Shown: positions 11,940-23,805, numbered from the stretch's first letter. The stretch is DNA of 64,000 nucleotides from Pectinophora gossypiella (GCF_024362695.1 NC_065427.1:124001-188000); one strand, 5' to 3'. Translations and numbers: made by a program. Notes: generated by a model not told the origin, from the sequence alone.

Positions 11940-12045
11940 TTTTGTGCCTGTCGATTACCCGTCCCTTTCTTTTACAGCGGATTAAGAAATTGAAAAGTAT
12001 AACTTAAAATTAAATGGTGTGTACAGGAATTAGCATCACTTTTAC
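11940..12045. mobile_element. MITE-1 fragment
   Basis: 'tgcctgtcgattacccgtcc', 'ctttcttttacagcggatta' and the terminal part 'gtgtacaggaattagcatca' match MITE-1. The two end regions are fused with the centre deleted. Confidence 0.55.
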
Positions 12046-12370
12046 TTTTATTTTAGTTTAAATACAAATTACTATCCGTGAGCCAACTAGCCTAGTCTGT
12101 CTTGGGATTGCTGGCATGGGTTAATGTATAGTTTTTCGATCAAAGAAAATATCACAAAGAAGTCTCTTAGCATTCGGAAGGAATCTGAGCCGCGTGTGAA
12201 ATCGTGCGGGGCATATTGAACTCCCACCATACATTCAAGTGGTGCATTGCACAAAACTGCGGGACCCAGAATAGAGATTTCGTGTGTTGCTTCTCCAACG
12301 GGGAGCACCGGTTGGAAACCTACTGGACTTGCACCAATGAGTTAATAATTTATCTTAAATGCCGTTTTCA

Positions 12371-12505
12371 CTAACACGGTTAGCTCGGACCATTATAGAC
12401 GACGATACGGCTAACCACCTATTACGTTGGTCTTACAGAAAGCTCGGTGTGGTGCAGGTATAATTTAGTTCATCTTGGGATGGATGCAAAGTCGTGATGT
12501 GTCGA
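12371..12505 (+). mobile_element. SINE-1 copy
   Basis: It carries 'accattatagacgacgatac', 'cacctattacgttggtctta', 'cagaaagctcggtg' and 'catcttgggatggatg' in family order. The 3' end ('gtcgtgatgt') is diverged. Confidence 0.75.
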
Positions 12506-12509
12506 TCTT

Positions 12510-13250
12510 TGTAGTATAATATGTTAATGCTTTTTAATAATCAAGCAGAAAGTCACGTCAAGCCGGTGGAAAAAAAATATTTATTTCTAGAAGAAAATAC
12601 TAACTATAATTTTTTAACTAAAATTATAACAATTGTAATTGAGCTTGTAATCACCACCTATCACGTTAAAACGTTGGGATAAGGGTTTTCTGATGCCTTT
12701 TTGGTATGCCCATGACGATACGTACCACAACTGTGACTTTTTCCAACAAAAAAAACGTTTGCACTCTCTGCCGATCAATATCGTCAAATCCTTTTACATT
12801 CACACAAAAGAAGAAGAATGCTTTAGCTAACAATCTGTAGTTGATGATCAGTCAATAGTTCTGCGACATTGTTACGGGATCCTTAACGAGTGTGCAGCGA
12901 GACACGGCTTCCGGAGAATGACCTCTTTACAATACGCTGGACTGGCCGGTTGGCCAACGGTTGTTCTATTTGACAGCTAAATAACTTTTCTAATTTGAAA
13001 CGCCACTAGTGAAAGTTTCTTTGTTGCTATTTTATAACCTGTATGAATTAAAAAAACATCGAGTAAGCAACATTCCTTAATGTTGCATACCAACGAGGTG
13101 TCTAGTTGAATTTTACGGATTATAATTTCTAAGAACCGAAGCTACGTTTTTATCCAACAACGGTCAAGCAAAAAGGAAAGTTATCTATTTGACCTCTATG
13201 TACTTATGTAGTATGTATGGAGCTATATAATGTATGTATTTATCTAAAGG
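12510..13250. other. No gene seen
   Basis: No coding signal or shared repeat was recognised. Confidence 0.4.
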
Positions 13251-13251
13251 T

Positions 13252-13440
13252 TGTTAGTGAAATCGTAACGAAGGGATGATTCAGACCATGTGAGATGACA
13301 TCAAGTAGAAATTAAAATATTATTAAAAAACGCAAAAAAAAATCATGAATTTTCCGACAGGAAATTATTCCACTTGATATCAACTCAGAATCATGGTCAG
13401 AATCATCCCCCTCAGTATTCGTTACGGTGTCCTTAACACC
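13252..13440. mobile_element. MITE-2 copy with inverted arms
   Basis: The left arm at 13252-13312 ('tcgtaacgaagggatgattc', 'catcaagtagaa') is the reverse complement of the right arm at 13361-13440 ('ccacttgatatcaactcaga', 'cagtattcgttacg'), with an A-rich loop between. Single-arm copies lie at 27240-27330 and 36335-36435. There is no coding capacity. Confidence 0.65.
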
Positions 13441-13480
13441 CATACGAACTTGTATGGCTATACGTACTTGTACGAGGTGT

Positions 13481-13608
13481 AAGTGACATCGCCACGAATA
13501 CTGAGAGGGATGAAAAAAACCCAAACAAATATGAAACAGAAAATTCCACTGGATGTTAAGTCAGAATCGTCACTAACGCCCTCTATGTATATAAATGTGT
13601 GTATGCAC
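13481..13608. mobile_element. Second, shorter MITE-2 copy
   Basis: 'gacatcgccacgaatactga' (left arm) and 'attccactggatgttaagtc', 'gtcactaacgccctc' (right arm) repeat the MITE-2 hairpin 40 bases after the first copy. Confidence 0.5.
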
Positions 13609-13959
13609 GTCTATGAGGTGTCACAAAAAGCGTCTTGATTTTCCCCCTCTGAACACGTGGTCCGACTGCCGGTGGTGTATAGACTGTGACGTCACACTAA
13701 CTTCAATGTGGCACCATCTAGAGAACACAAACTGATGACGAATACATTTTTTTTCGAATGGTACTGTGTTTAATAACAAATGAAAGGGTTTAATTTGCAT
13801 ATTTCAAATATGTACAAATCACTATCTTTTACTTGCGGGTTTGCTTGTATTTACTGGATAATTACGTCAAATTGGTGACTGCATGAAATTCATAGCGGAA
13901 GCATATTTTCTTAATAAATGAGAATAAGACCTCAAAATAAATAGGTAAAGAAAAATATG

Positions 13960-14190
13960 ATTTTAAAAACTAAAATCCGACTACGGAAAATCACGCTTTA
14001 AAAAGGTATAAAACAAGAAAATAGGTATATTTCTTTAAAATTCTTCCGAATGTTTAGAATATAGCGGTGGTCGTATACCAAACGGTTATAGCGGCGGTCG
14101 TAGGTAAGCAAACTCTTAGGACAAGTTGGCATACAACCACGACTATCTTCTAAACATCACTATTCGGAAGAATTTCAGAGAAACATACTG
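13960..14190. mobile_element. MITE-3 copy with hairpin
   Basis: The blocks 'ggaaaatcacgctttaaaaa', 'aaacaagaaaatag' and 'ggtatattt' recur at 35930-36000. The region 14038-14178 folds: 'aaattcttccgaatgtttag' (left) pairs with its reverse complement near 14155-14175, apart from a 4-base difference, and 'ggtggtcgtat' pairs with 'atacaaccacg'. It is a non-coding hairpin element. Confidence 0.6.
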
Positions 14191-16280
14191 ATGATGCTGA
14201 ACGGATGGATCGATAAAAAATATAAATCCGTGGACCTGTCCAGAATAGTGTATAAGTACAGAGGTCAGTGAAAAGGCGCTGCTTCCGTGCGGCCCGCGCC
14301 TCTCCCGGGCGCCCGCGGCAAACATCTGCCCCTCACTTCAAAGCGCTCACTACAATAAAACGCTTTGTCCGTTCGCATAATTCTGTGTACTCAGGCCAAT
14401 TTATGCATGTCAACATAAAAAAACAAACCTTCAACCTCTTCTGCGATTTAAATGGTGTTTTTTTGAAGAACAAAGCCCTGGTTCGATCGTTTAACGGATG
14501 CGTGGATAACAAGGATAAGCTGTGAATCTATTTGAGGAAGATAAATATGGAGATGTAGATATGGATGCGTGGTTTGGGGAAAATAATACTTTGAACGTGG
14601 CATTTGTATTCCGTTCCGATGTGACGTCAGAACGACGTCGTTCTATGGCTGATGCTAGTTAATGGAATGCATCTTGTTCTTGAAAAATACCTCGCCCCCC
14701 TTCATTGGCACAGGCATAGCACGTTCCTAAGTGGTGGTAGATTTTGGTCGTAGACTAGAAATAAAATGTGATCTCTACTTTCAATGAGTGTTCTCTAAGG
14801 ATACATTGAAAGTAATCGATTTTTGATTATGATTTTTGGGGCATATCGTTTCGATTATTTGGTTGTATAAGAATTGGGTTAGCATCGGAGCGGTTATGCC
14901 CGTGTGGCATCTCTCTGAGGGCTATTTGATGGTCGGATCACGTCGCGTGTGATACGATGCACGATAGGATGGTAATCCGTCACTATTTTACTCGTCATAT
15001 TTTTTATAACAACTCAAGCTCGAGCAATTTTCGTACAACACAGGTCTTAAGTTGAGATTATAGAATCGCAACTATATTTAAATGGAGATAGAAAACTAAG
15101 AATATGTTGCTGACCTTTACAACCAAACTGTAAGTCCTGAATTCCATTACCGCACCGGTGGGGTCAATTCAGTAAACAAAATCTAGATAGACTCGTATAG
15201 ATGGAGAGAGACCCTTCAAATTAATAGATGGTTTTATGATAATGTTATAATTATAATCACCAGCAACCCTTTCACGACACTTTAATTACCTTAAACTTAT
15301 TTGATTTCATTTAAAGAAATCCTTAGGATTGCCAAGTTATATTTATTTTTTTATCTATTATTTACGGGACATTTTCGAGTTGCAGACGTAGATTTCGTCC
15401 GAATACACATTATTAGTACCTACTTTGAAAATGTTACTAAATTCAACCTATCTGACACGAAGACCTCCAGCATACTCCAGCGAAAAGAAATAGATACCCC
15501 AATCATTTCCTGAGATCAAAGCGTGCAATAAAAATCATCAATGGAGGCTGCGACAAATTACTACGGAGGGACCACCACCCGTGTTCCGCGCCCGACACGA
15601 TATTTTATTCCTTCAGAAAGCTAGTCAGGCGTTAACGAAAATTTTGATACAAGAATTCCGTAGGCAAATAATTCCAACATACACAATTACAAGTGGAAGA
15701 CACTCGCAGATACAATTGATGTATCCGGAGTCATTTGAATGTGCTGAATATTATTATGTGGCCAGCGCATACTTATACAGGAGAGTACACAATTCTAATA
15801 AATAGTATGAAATTCAACTAGAAATCTAATTAAAAAAACTAACTTCTAAAATAATAAACGTTTGTCTCATCTCAAAAAATAATATCTAACTCCACGCCTG
15901 TTATACTATCTCAACCATAATTAAAATGAGTCCTCGAGTCATTCTACGACATAATTTAAGTATAGTTTATGTAGTACTAGCTTTCTCGCGTTAAATTCGG
16001 GGTAATACGGTTCCCCCTTTCCTGATTTAGAACACAGAAAATAACTCAGAACAGAATCTAAATCCAACACCAAAGCGATTGTCTTATGCCTTAAAAATCC
16101 AAGAATATTATAAATCTAAACGAATTAACACAATCTGGGTAAAACCGAATCCGAAACAGAGTTTGTTTTCGGATATCGGAAAACCAAACCGGAAATCGGA
16201 AAAGCAAAGTAGTCTTGCTCGATAATCGACTGTATAAATTATATAGCAATCATCAATTATATCGAGGTACTCGTATTTAA
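14191..16280. other. No gene seen
   Basis: Only short frames are present, the largest 85 codons at 14268-14525. They have no recognisable domain and no splice-site support. No shared repeat was recognised. Confidence 0.4.
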
Positions 16281-16485
16281 GATAGTATAGTGGTCTAGTT
16301 GTTAGAGCATTAGGCTCACGATTTGGAGGTCGGGGTTCGATTCCCGATGAGGACATTGTGTGTTAGCTTTAATAACACCTCCACCAACCCACAGTGTAGC
16401 AGCGTCGTGGAGTATGCTTCACACTCCCCTCCGATTAATTGAGGGGAGGCCGTGCCCAGCAGAAAGACGTATATAGACTGTTTAT
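16281..16485 (+). mobile_element. SINE-2-related copy with well-preserved tRNA head
   Basis: 'tagtggtctagttgttagag' (A box) and 'ggggttcgattcccg' (B box) form a clear tRNA-like head. The tail 'gattaattgaggggaggccg', 'tgcccagcag' and 'tatagactgtttat' is shared with the 3' end of the SINE-2 copy at 50005-50285. The middle segment of other SINE-2 copies is replaced by an unrelated stretch, so it may be a subfamily. Confidence 0.7.
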
Positions 16486-16984
16486 TATTATTTAGTATTG
16501 TTCACCCAGATTATGCAACAATACCATCTTAACCAATACCTCGATATAGTCGATTATTATAATCGACATAAATGTACAATTTTCAATATAGATATATATT
16601 CGATAGACATATCGATCGATTTAGATTAAAATCTCCTATTTTAGGGGCGGGAAAGATTTTCAAAAAAATAAGGCAGTTATTTATCGTTGGTAACAAAGAG
16701 TCCGCATACCAATTTTTAGCTTTCTATTTTAAAAATTGCGGAATGCTCCATATAAACTTCCACCACCCATTTTAAATAAGAAAAGAAAATAAGGATAACT
16801 TTTACATAGAAATAATAATATTGTTTGTATTCATCACCCGCTAGCAGTTATGCAACGCTCAAAATAGGTATATACGTAGAAAAAAGTCGTGACCTATATA
16901 TTTCAATTCTCTGTCTTATTTCTCTCGTAATGCCGCGACTGACAGGTGAAAGACAGAAGGGTGCTGTTACTATATCATAGGAAC

Positions 16985-17100
16985 AGCCTGTCTAAAATGG
17001 TCACATTGAAGCAATTCATCTAAAAAAGAAATATCGCTATTTGGCATTGGTTTGCATTGTCCACTTACTTTTATATGCGCAAATGTCAAATGAAATATTT
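16985..17100 (+). mobile_element. SINE-4 copy
   Basis: 'gtcacattgaagcaattcat', 'aaatatcgctatttggcatt' and 'cacttacttttatatgcgca' match the copy at 8195-8345 without the TATC tract. Confidence 0.6.
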
Positions 17101-17159
17101 TTTTAGACACTGATAGCGGATAAATCATCTACAACCTTCCCATCATCATCTCTCACGGA

Positions 17160-17445
17160 TTTTGAAGAACGGTCTGGTTACCTGAAGTTATAAACATGTC
17201 TGGTTTTTACAAAAGTGACAACTATCTGACCTTCCAGCCTGAAGAAAAAGGCAATCAAATTATAGTTTAGGTCTTAGTGCCCCAGAATATCCATTTTCTG
17301 GGGTATCTGAGGTTTACTTCACGATAATTTTATTCACCGTATATTATTCATATTTGTGATCCAAACATGAATTCATTCGGATTCAGTGATTTTAAAACCT
17401 TTACCTGGGATATTAATCTTAATAATCTCAGGATGCAATTCACGC
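17160..17445 (-). mobile_element. SINE-3 copy, old
   Basis: 'tctgaccttccagcctgaag', 'ggggtatctgaggtttac' and 'gatccaaacatgaattc' follow the order of the full minus-strand copy at 41695-42047. The tRNA-like head is lost. Confidence 0.55.
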
Positions 17446-19138
17446 GTACATAACATGAATTGCACAGCATGTGTAATAGTACTAATAATAATATAATAAT
17501 AGCTATAGCACACTCGATCTTTGAAATTATGGTTTCGGTTGTTATTAATAATCTAATACGCAACCCTAAAACCGTCGAAGCCTCCCGGACACCGAGTGAC
17601 TTTCATTTCTTCCCAGGCTCATTATGCCTCATCAATATTCATGCTATCAGAACGCCATTTTTAATGACATTATATTTTAACAGATTTAAATGAAAACGAA
17701 TTGGAAATGTGAACATTTTCGCGGGATTACAGATTTTAGTTGGCAAAATCTGAATTTCTTGGCGTGAAGAAATGGGTTTTGTTCTGACGATGTTTCTTTG
17801 TGAAACTACTTAGGTGCTTCGCGGGCGTAATTTGCTTCATACACGAAGTCGTTTACAACGAGTTGTGGCAGTAAATTATTGGAGGTAATTTATACTTAAG
17901 CATATATTTTTATTGCTACACGAGAACGGAAAAGTTAAATAACATGAACAGCAATATTGTTCGCGCTTATTAGCTTTCTTATTTGTCATAGTCTCAAGTA
18001 AGTGACTTTTTAAACTTCAGAGTAGAAGTGAATAAGAGACAGACCTGAGAGGTCCCCCAGAGAGTTCCAACCAAGACACGTAAGTTAACTTTCAATTGCT
18101 TTGAATTTCAAGATCTCTGTTCAAAATTAAATAGCTTTTATAACAAGCACGTCTTTAAGGTGGTTTCTGTTTTTGATATAGCACAAGTAGAAACCTAACC
18201 TAGATACATCGATTTAGGGTCATATCTCACTATGACACCACAGTCAAGCCACTAACTAAATGTATGCAGGTGATACCTGATGTCTTGTTGGTTGTTCAAC
18301 CAGGTGAGGTAGCGTTTATACAACTGTATACATATTGGTTGCGCCACTATGGTGTCCTAGTGATATAAGGCCCTTATAATATTAATTATAATCGTATCTT
18401 TTGTCATCTTAATTATTATTGATGTAAGTTGCGACGCGTGCTAAAGGATTTTGTTCATTTCAGGTAAAAGAAACAGAGTATGGCTTTTGTACATAGATAT
18501 TTACGGAGGAATTTGTTACGGCATACCAATACCATCTTTTTGTAGAAAAGGCATTTGAACTTACAGTAAAAACAACTCGAATATTTCCAATTCAAAAGGG
18601 AAATCTCGAACCGAGTACGCCGGGTAAAAAGGACGACTCTTAATAGCATTGAACTTAAAATCTTCTTACTAAAAGTATAACAGTCTTAGTGGCCGTTGAA
18701 GAGGTAAAAAGTCGATGGAATAAGAAGCTCGAGAGTCGATGGGATTGTAAACAGCGTGCTAATGTTGGGAGTACCCGGGAGTGCCGGGGTGAGGAGGCCC
18801 TCAGCCCTCTGTTTGCACCCTCCGAGAGGCATTCATTTACGAAACAGATTCCCAAGATGTTTGGCTTAGGCTTGTCGAGGACTACCAAACACTTGTCCAG
18901 GACTTAGCGCCGTAATTTTATTTGCTCCCCTGATCTTTATTGGAGAATTCCAAGATTGTATTCCTGAGAAACGTTGAAAAGTAACGTAAAACGCTAGTTC
19001 GAGTACGTTTAAATAGATATATTTGTAAGTTTACCTTACAATATTTTTTTTATTCGTCAACAAAAAAATCCTAATATTACAACATCAATAATATCACTTA
19101 TCCTGTGTGCTGTACTCGCATTGAGATCCTATGTTCGT
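17446..19138. other. No gene seen
   Basis: There are only short frames. A splice-acceptor-like 'aaacttcag' at 18011-18019 and a donor-like 'gtaagt' at 18080 bracket about 60 bases with stops in all frames, so at most a non-coding exon. I do not call it. Confidence 0.35.
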
Positions 19139-19205
19139 CTTCAGCAATTCATCTGAAAAAGCAATATTGAATCTTGACATTTGCGGACATAAAAACTTGC
19201 ACAAC
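19139..19205 (+). mobile_element. SINE-4 fragment
   Basis: 'cagcaattcatctgaaaaag' and 'caatattgaatcttgacatt' match the centre of SINE-4. Confidence 0.45.
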
Positions 19206-21099
19206 AGCCTTTTTAACCCTCCAGCTCCGCTCATTTTAAATTTTAAGACGCATATTTAGAAGTTACTGGGAGTTATCTTTGAATGATCTGTGGCTCCACT
19301 TCGACGTGGAGACGGATGAAACTTTATACAAATTGTCTTACTGTTAACTTCTGACACGAACTATTCAAAATTTACTGCATATGTGTATGTTTCTCCATCT
19401 ACAGTAACAACATGGTGGAGTAAGCTCCGTGCGAACCTTGTGACCAATGCATTCATTTTGCTTTGTCAAGTTATAATACTTTTTCCAGTCAGTAATTTCG
19501 AACTTTTCACGTGTAAAATACAAGCAGAGTGTGTGATCTTGTATATTCCCCGCGACGTTGTATCGTATCAAAGGATTCATATTTCTGCGCCGAGTCGGGG
19601 AGTCACATTATTATTCCACAGATTTGCATAAGAGCGACTCGCAAAGTTCGAGGAAATAATACGGAGTCATTGTAGGCTCGATTACAGTACATAGTACTGA
19701 GTAAGTACGGGGATGTATGCGGGAGAATGCTTATATTAAATATTATCAGGTAAAACGCTTTAAGGTATGATTTATGGTTGTGTGCAAAATGATTCGTTGG
19801 TATACCTATCGAAAGTGCTTCGCAAGTGTCCTGTCGTCGATATATTTACTACTAGGTACAGGTATTAGGTAGGTATTATATTATTGCCGTGTATTGTAGT
19901 GCCGTTATAGCGTATAAGTATGATATATAGTTACAGTTTCGTATATATATTTTTTAAAGAAATAAACATATATATAAAGTACTATTTCGGTACATACCTA
20001 CTTATTCAGAATGTACGTGCATATACTAAAGAATCAATATCACCTTCCCACTTGCTCGAAATTACTACTACTTAATAATAGTATTGTATAAATTCTGTGA
20101 TACTAAGTATATCGAAAAAATAAAGACAAATTAAAAAATTGTCGACAAAGTAGCGTCCAGTCGATAGACTTCCAACATTATCGTAGAAACATCCGTGTAA
20201 GTAGAATTGCACAGCATAAAATATCTGAGGATAACTGTCATCGACGTCGCGTGGAGACACTCTCGATAAAGCCTTTTCTTTTTAGGGTTCCTTACTAAGT
20301 CAGCGCTTCTATCTGTCTGAATAACCTTTAAAAGACTGTGTGTAGCCGGTTGAAATTTTTGCAAAGTGTATAATATAATCGTAACGGATTTCTAAAATAT
20401 AGTAAAAATAAAAATGATGGTCCAAGGTTTTTGCTTTATAGAGATAATACATACTTAAAAGCCTCAAACTTTGTATGATTAAAGTTTTAAATCTAAAGTA
20501 AAATGACAAATAATTTAATCCAGCAAAATGTACTCGCGCTAATCATCACAGGCCAACTGAATACAAAATAAACCATTGTTTGATGATTATTCGTGAATTT
20601 ATTACTTAGGTATGTATATGGGTAAGAAATACGGAACCGTCGACGCGTGAGTCAGACTCCCACTTCCCGGATTTTATTACTAGCACCTATTCGTTTTCGA
20701 ATATTTTACAGCTGAACGTCTCTGTACGTCCTTCGAGAATTCCCTATTACGCGGGCCGTGGATCGGTGAACCTATCATTTTGCTTTTCTTAGGCATTATT
20801 TCGTTTGAAGAAAGACTTTGTACAATATGTTATTTGAATTGGAAAAGGAATGAGATGTTACGTAATCTTCGTCGGCGGTTGTACGTTGTGAATTGAATAC
20901 TTTTGTACCGCGAACGGAGAAAGGAGTTTTAGTTAGTTTTGTTCTGTATTGAACAGCAATATTAAATTCTCTCGTATCTGCTCTTTAAAGTGTTATTAGA
21001 GTCTAATGCCCGTATTCTTCACACATTGTGTAGGTAAGCAACAAGTACAATCAAACATCATTACACTAAAATCAAAATCGGTTATCCTTTTGAATTAAG
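19206..21099. other. No gene seen
   Basis: No coding signal or shared repeat was recognised. The sequence is AT-rich with many TACCTA-type words. Confidence 0.4.
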
Positions 21100-21106
21100 A
21101 ACATAA

Positions 21107-21462
21107 TGGTGCTGATTCCTGCAGACGCCATCTAATTTTATTTTAAGTTATACCTGTCATTTTCTCATCCGTTGAAAAAGAAAGGGACGGGTAATCGACA
21201 GGCATAAAATCTATGGAATACACGTCAATTTTAAGCAGAAATCCAAAACAACCATCTAAAAATTTTACATCGGCAATAACCCGACACAATTAAGTTGACA
21301 GCACACGTCAAACGGTTTGCATACCAGCGAGATACCTTTTTGATTCGGCCGGGTTATTCATTCATTTACTCATTCAATCATCCGTCCCTTTTCTTTTCGG
21401 TGGATAAGAAAATGACAGGTATAACTTAAAGTAAAATTAGATGTCTGCAGGAATCGATGCCA
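21107..21462. mobile_element. MITE-1, full-length copy with target duplication
   Basis: The ends 'tggtgctgattcctgcagac' and 'gtctgcaggaatcgatgcca' are inverted and the arms continue for about 80 bases. ACATAA stands immediately outside both ends (21101-21106 and 21463-21468), a 6-base duplication. The right flank is the 3' end of a SINE-1 copy, so the MITE landed on that SINE. Confidence 0.75.
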
Positions 21463-21479
21463 ACATAAGCTCACAACTA
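21463..21479 (-). mobile_element. SINE-1 copy, 3' end, cut off by Tc1
   Basis: 'acataagctcacaacta' is the reverse complement of the SINE-1 3' end. The rest of the copy resumes at 23107 with 'tatcccaattgg', after the Tc1 element. Confidence 0.7.
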
Positions 21480-23106
21480 CACTTCTCATCAAAAAAATCG
21501 AAACACCTTGCAAGTTTACGTTTTGTCAGGATTATCAGAAAAATGTGTACATTTAGGAATAAATGTTAAATGTCGTTTAGTAGTGAGTAATATGAGCTTA
21601 TCAAATCTTAATGTTAATGTTCTAAATTTAAATGAATTTTTCATAGGTTTCGTATTTTGTTAAATGAGTCATTTTTATTCCGTATGGAGTATAAAGGAAA
21701 TGGATAAAACAACACACGTAAAAGAAAAAAAAAGCTAAAAAACGTTTATTTAATAACTTGTATTCCCTCCCCGAGCTCTAATTACTGCTTCCATACGGTT
21801 CTTCATCGATCGGATGAGAGTCACGATCACATGCTGTGGTATATTGTCCCATTCCTCTTGGATTGCATCTTGCAGCTGGCTAAGTGTTTCTGGTGCAGGA
21901 TCTCTTGCTCGAATTCGTCTCTTTAATTCATCCCACAGATGTTCAATGGGATTCATGTCCGGGCTTCTTGCTGGCCATTCCATAATAGAGATATCGACTT
22001 CGTTAAGATAATCTCGTACGACGCCCGCGGTGTGAGCCCTAGCATTGTCGTGCATGAATATGAAGCCGTTGCCAATAAAATGTGCATAGGGCATCACATG
22101 AGGCTCGAGACACTCTTCGACGTACCGATGACAGTTTAGTGCAGGCAGACGTGGCCCAGACACGAAAGCAAGCTCTGTCTTACCGTCGGCGCTGATTCCT
22201 CCCCAAACCGTCCACGAACCGCCACCATAGCTGACCTTTTCTTCAATGCAGCATTGTGCATAGCGTTCTCCGTCTCTTCTGTAGACCTTGTTCCTTCCGT
22301 CGTTACCATACAGCATAATTTTACACTCATCAGAAAAGAGAACTTTGCTCCACTGTAGGTATGACCAATTTAGGTGCTCACGTGCAAAGTTAAGGCGCGC
22401 TCTTCGATGGTCTGCAGTTAATTTCGGCCCATTTGCTGGCTTATGCGGTACCAGTCCACGATCCTTCAACCTTCTTCTAATTGTAGAGTCACTTACAGCC
22501 ACCCTTTGTACAACACGAAGCCGCTGCTGCAGTTGAAAAGCGTTAAGGCGTCGATTTCTTAAAGAAGTTGTTACAATAAATCGATCATCTCGCTCAGAAG
22601 TGACCCGATTCCTGCCAGATCCTGAACGGCGCGTGAACAAACCAGTCTCCCGATAACGTTTATAGACTCTATGAACAGATGACAGGCTTAGATGCAGTCT
22701 TGCAGCCACAACACGCTGACTAAGGCCAGAATCCAGCAATGCCACAACTTGGGCGGCTTCTGTGGGCGAAGTATCCATACGTTTTAGAAAAAAAACCTTT
22801 TTTCAGAGTTACAGTATTGAAATAAAAAACAAAAAGTTTAAGGATAGGCGCCAATTTTTAGTTTTTAAACGCTAAATGTACTCCAACCCTAAACACACAT
22901 TTGTCTCAAAACAGTGATTCATTTCGTTTATAAGATAACCAAATGAAATTCTAATTTTGAATTTAGAATTTTCGCTTATTACTGTAATGGCCAAACTGCC
23001 AGCTATACATTTATGTATTTTTTTTCATCGTATGAATTCTTTTTTGTGTTAAATTCGGACAGAAACAATGAAAACGGAAGTGTTTCGATTTTTTTGATGA
23101 GAAGTG
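21480..23106 (-). mobile_element. Complete Tc1-family DNA transposon (1,627 bp)
   Basis: The terminal inverted repeats at 21480-21506 and 23080-23106 are perfect over 27 bases (outer end CACTTCTCATC, inner end TCGAAACAC). TA flanks both sides (21478-21479, 23107-23108), the expected target duplication. The insertion splits a minus-strand SINE-1 between 'gctcacaac' and 'tatcccaattgg', so the empty site can be inferred exactly. Inside lies one intact transposase frame with about 270 bases of leader and 300 bases after it. Perfect repeats plus an intact frame suggest recent transposition. Confidence 0.95.
21750..22778 (-). CDS. Tc1-family transposase, intact (342 aa)
   Basis: Cut-and-paste transposase of the IS630-Tc1-mariner superfamily, acting in the nucleus on the 27-bp ends that flank it. 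Residues 1-115 hold two helix-turn-helix regions that bind DNA, with a GRPR-like basic link ('GSGRNR', about 53-58) between them. The catalytic triad is visible: D150 in 'VLFSDE', D244 in 'FMHDNARAHT' and E279 in 'SPDMNPIEHLWDELKRRI'. There are 34 residues between D244 and E279, which defines the DD34E Tc1 group. The length matches the family norm of about 340 aa and there is no frameshift or stop. The start is the first ATG, followed by the usual helix-rich N-terminus, about 300 bases inside the element's end. It is a single-exon gene. No host function is implied. Activity is inferred from intactness, not shown. Confidence 0.95.
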   Translation of the reverse strand: MDTSPTEAAQVVALLDSGLSQRVVAARLHLSLSSVHRVYKRYRETGLFTRRSGSGRNRVTSERDDRFIVTTSLRNRRLNAFQLQQRLRVVQRVAVSDSTIRRRLKDRGLVPHKPANGPKLTADHRRARLNFAREHLNWSYLQWSKVLFSDECKIMLYGNDGRNKVYRRDGERYAQCCIEEKVSYGGGSWTVWGGISADGKTELAFVSGPRLPALNCHRYVEECLEPHVMPYAHFIGNGFIFMHDNARAHTAGVVRDYLNEVDISIMEWPARSPDMNPIEHLWDELKRRIRARDPAPETLSQLQDAIQEEWDNIPQHVIVTLIRSMKNRMEAVIRARGGNTSY

Positions 23107-23245
23107 TATATCCCAATTGGTACTCAAGAGGTACATTCATTGCAAGATAAACTAAGTATCTACGCCTCACCGAGATTTTTGTTAGACCAACGTGATAGGT
23201 GGTGAGCTGTATAAACGCCGTCTATAACGGTGGAGTCAACTGTGT
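23107..23245 (-). mobile_element. SINE-1 copy, main part, continuing after Tc1
   Basis: 'tatcccaattggtactc', 'tacattcattgcaagat', 'cgcctcaccgagattttt' and 'accaacgtgataggtggtga' are the reverse complement of SINE-1. Together with 21463-21479 they make one copy with the Tc1 element between them. Confidence 0.75.
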
Positions 23246-23727
23246 TAGTAAAACTTAAGAACTCTCGTTGTATTTAAGAACTCTTATTGAAAGTCAAGAT
23301 TCTATTTCCATTGTACGCTACAATCCTATCTATCACTTACAGACTTATTTTATCCCAAAAGAGAAACATTCACAAGTGGACAATAAAAGTTTATTTCGAG
23401 GACTTACAGCCAGACACGCTCTCAATAGAGTGAGTACGGTCCGGTAATCGCCCGGCGCGGTGGCAGTCGTATCGCGACCTAACGTATCGCTTTGCATTCA
23501 ATTGGTGGCCCTTCGCAGCCCAAATAGTTTCGACTGAGGTGTTAGTGGGACGCGTAGAGGGTTGTCAGTATAATATAGACTTGAGTATAGTCACACCCCG
23601 GACACTTCATACAAAACAACTTACGTTTTAAACAAACACTACACACGTCAATACGTTATCGTACACGTGCATCTGTGTGTGTGACGTCTGACGCCCATAT
23701 ACAATTGAAAACTAAAGTAAGAACGAG
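23246..23727. other. No gene seen
   Basis: It contains a moderately CpG-rich patch at 23430-23490 but no core promoter motif or frame. Confidence 0.35.
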
Positions 23728-23805
23728 GGGGGTGAGATAAACTTAGCCACTGGTGGGAGGCGGAGAGTTGCCGTTCTATACGTAATATTATTAATTATTC
23801 TATGG
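23728..23805 (-). repeat. Repeat family F copy, reverse
   Basis: 'ggggtgagataaacttag', 'gcggagagttgccgttctat' and 'attctatgg' are the reverse complement of blocks in 2275-2380 and 62480-62580. Confidence 0.5.

Noticed and set aside
16281..16356. Possible tRNA gene
   Set aside because: It continues directly into a SINE body with the 'gaggggaggccgtgcccagc' tail, so it is a SINE head.
18020..18079. Exon bracketed by an acceptor-like 'cttcag' and a donor-like 'gtaagt'
   Set aside because: Stops are present in all three frames. Such pairs are expected by chance in AT-rich DNA.
22136..22536. Short frames on both strands within the Tc1 transposase
   Set aside because: They are shadows of the intact transposase frame.
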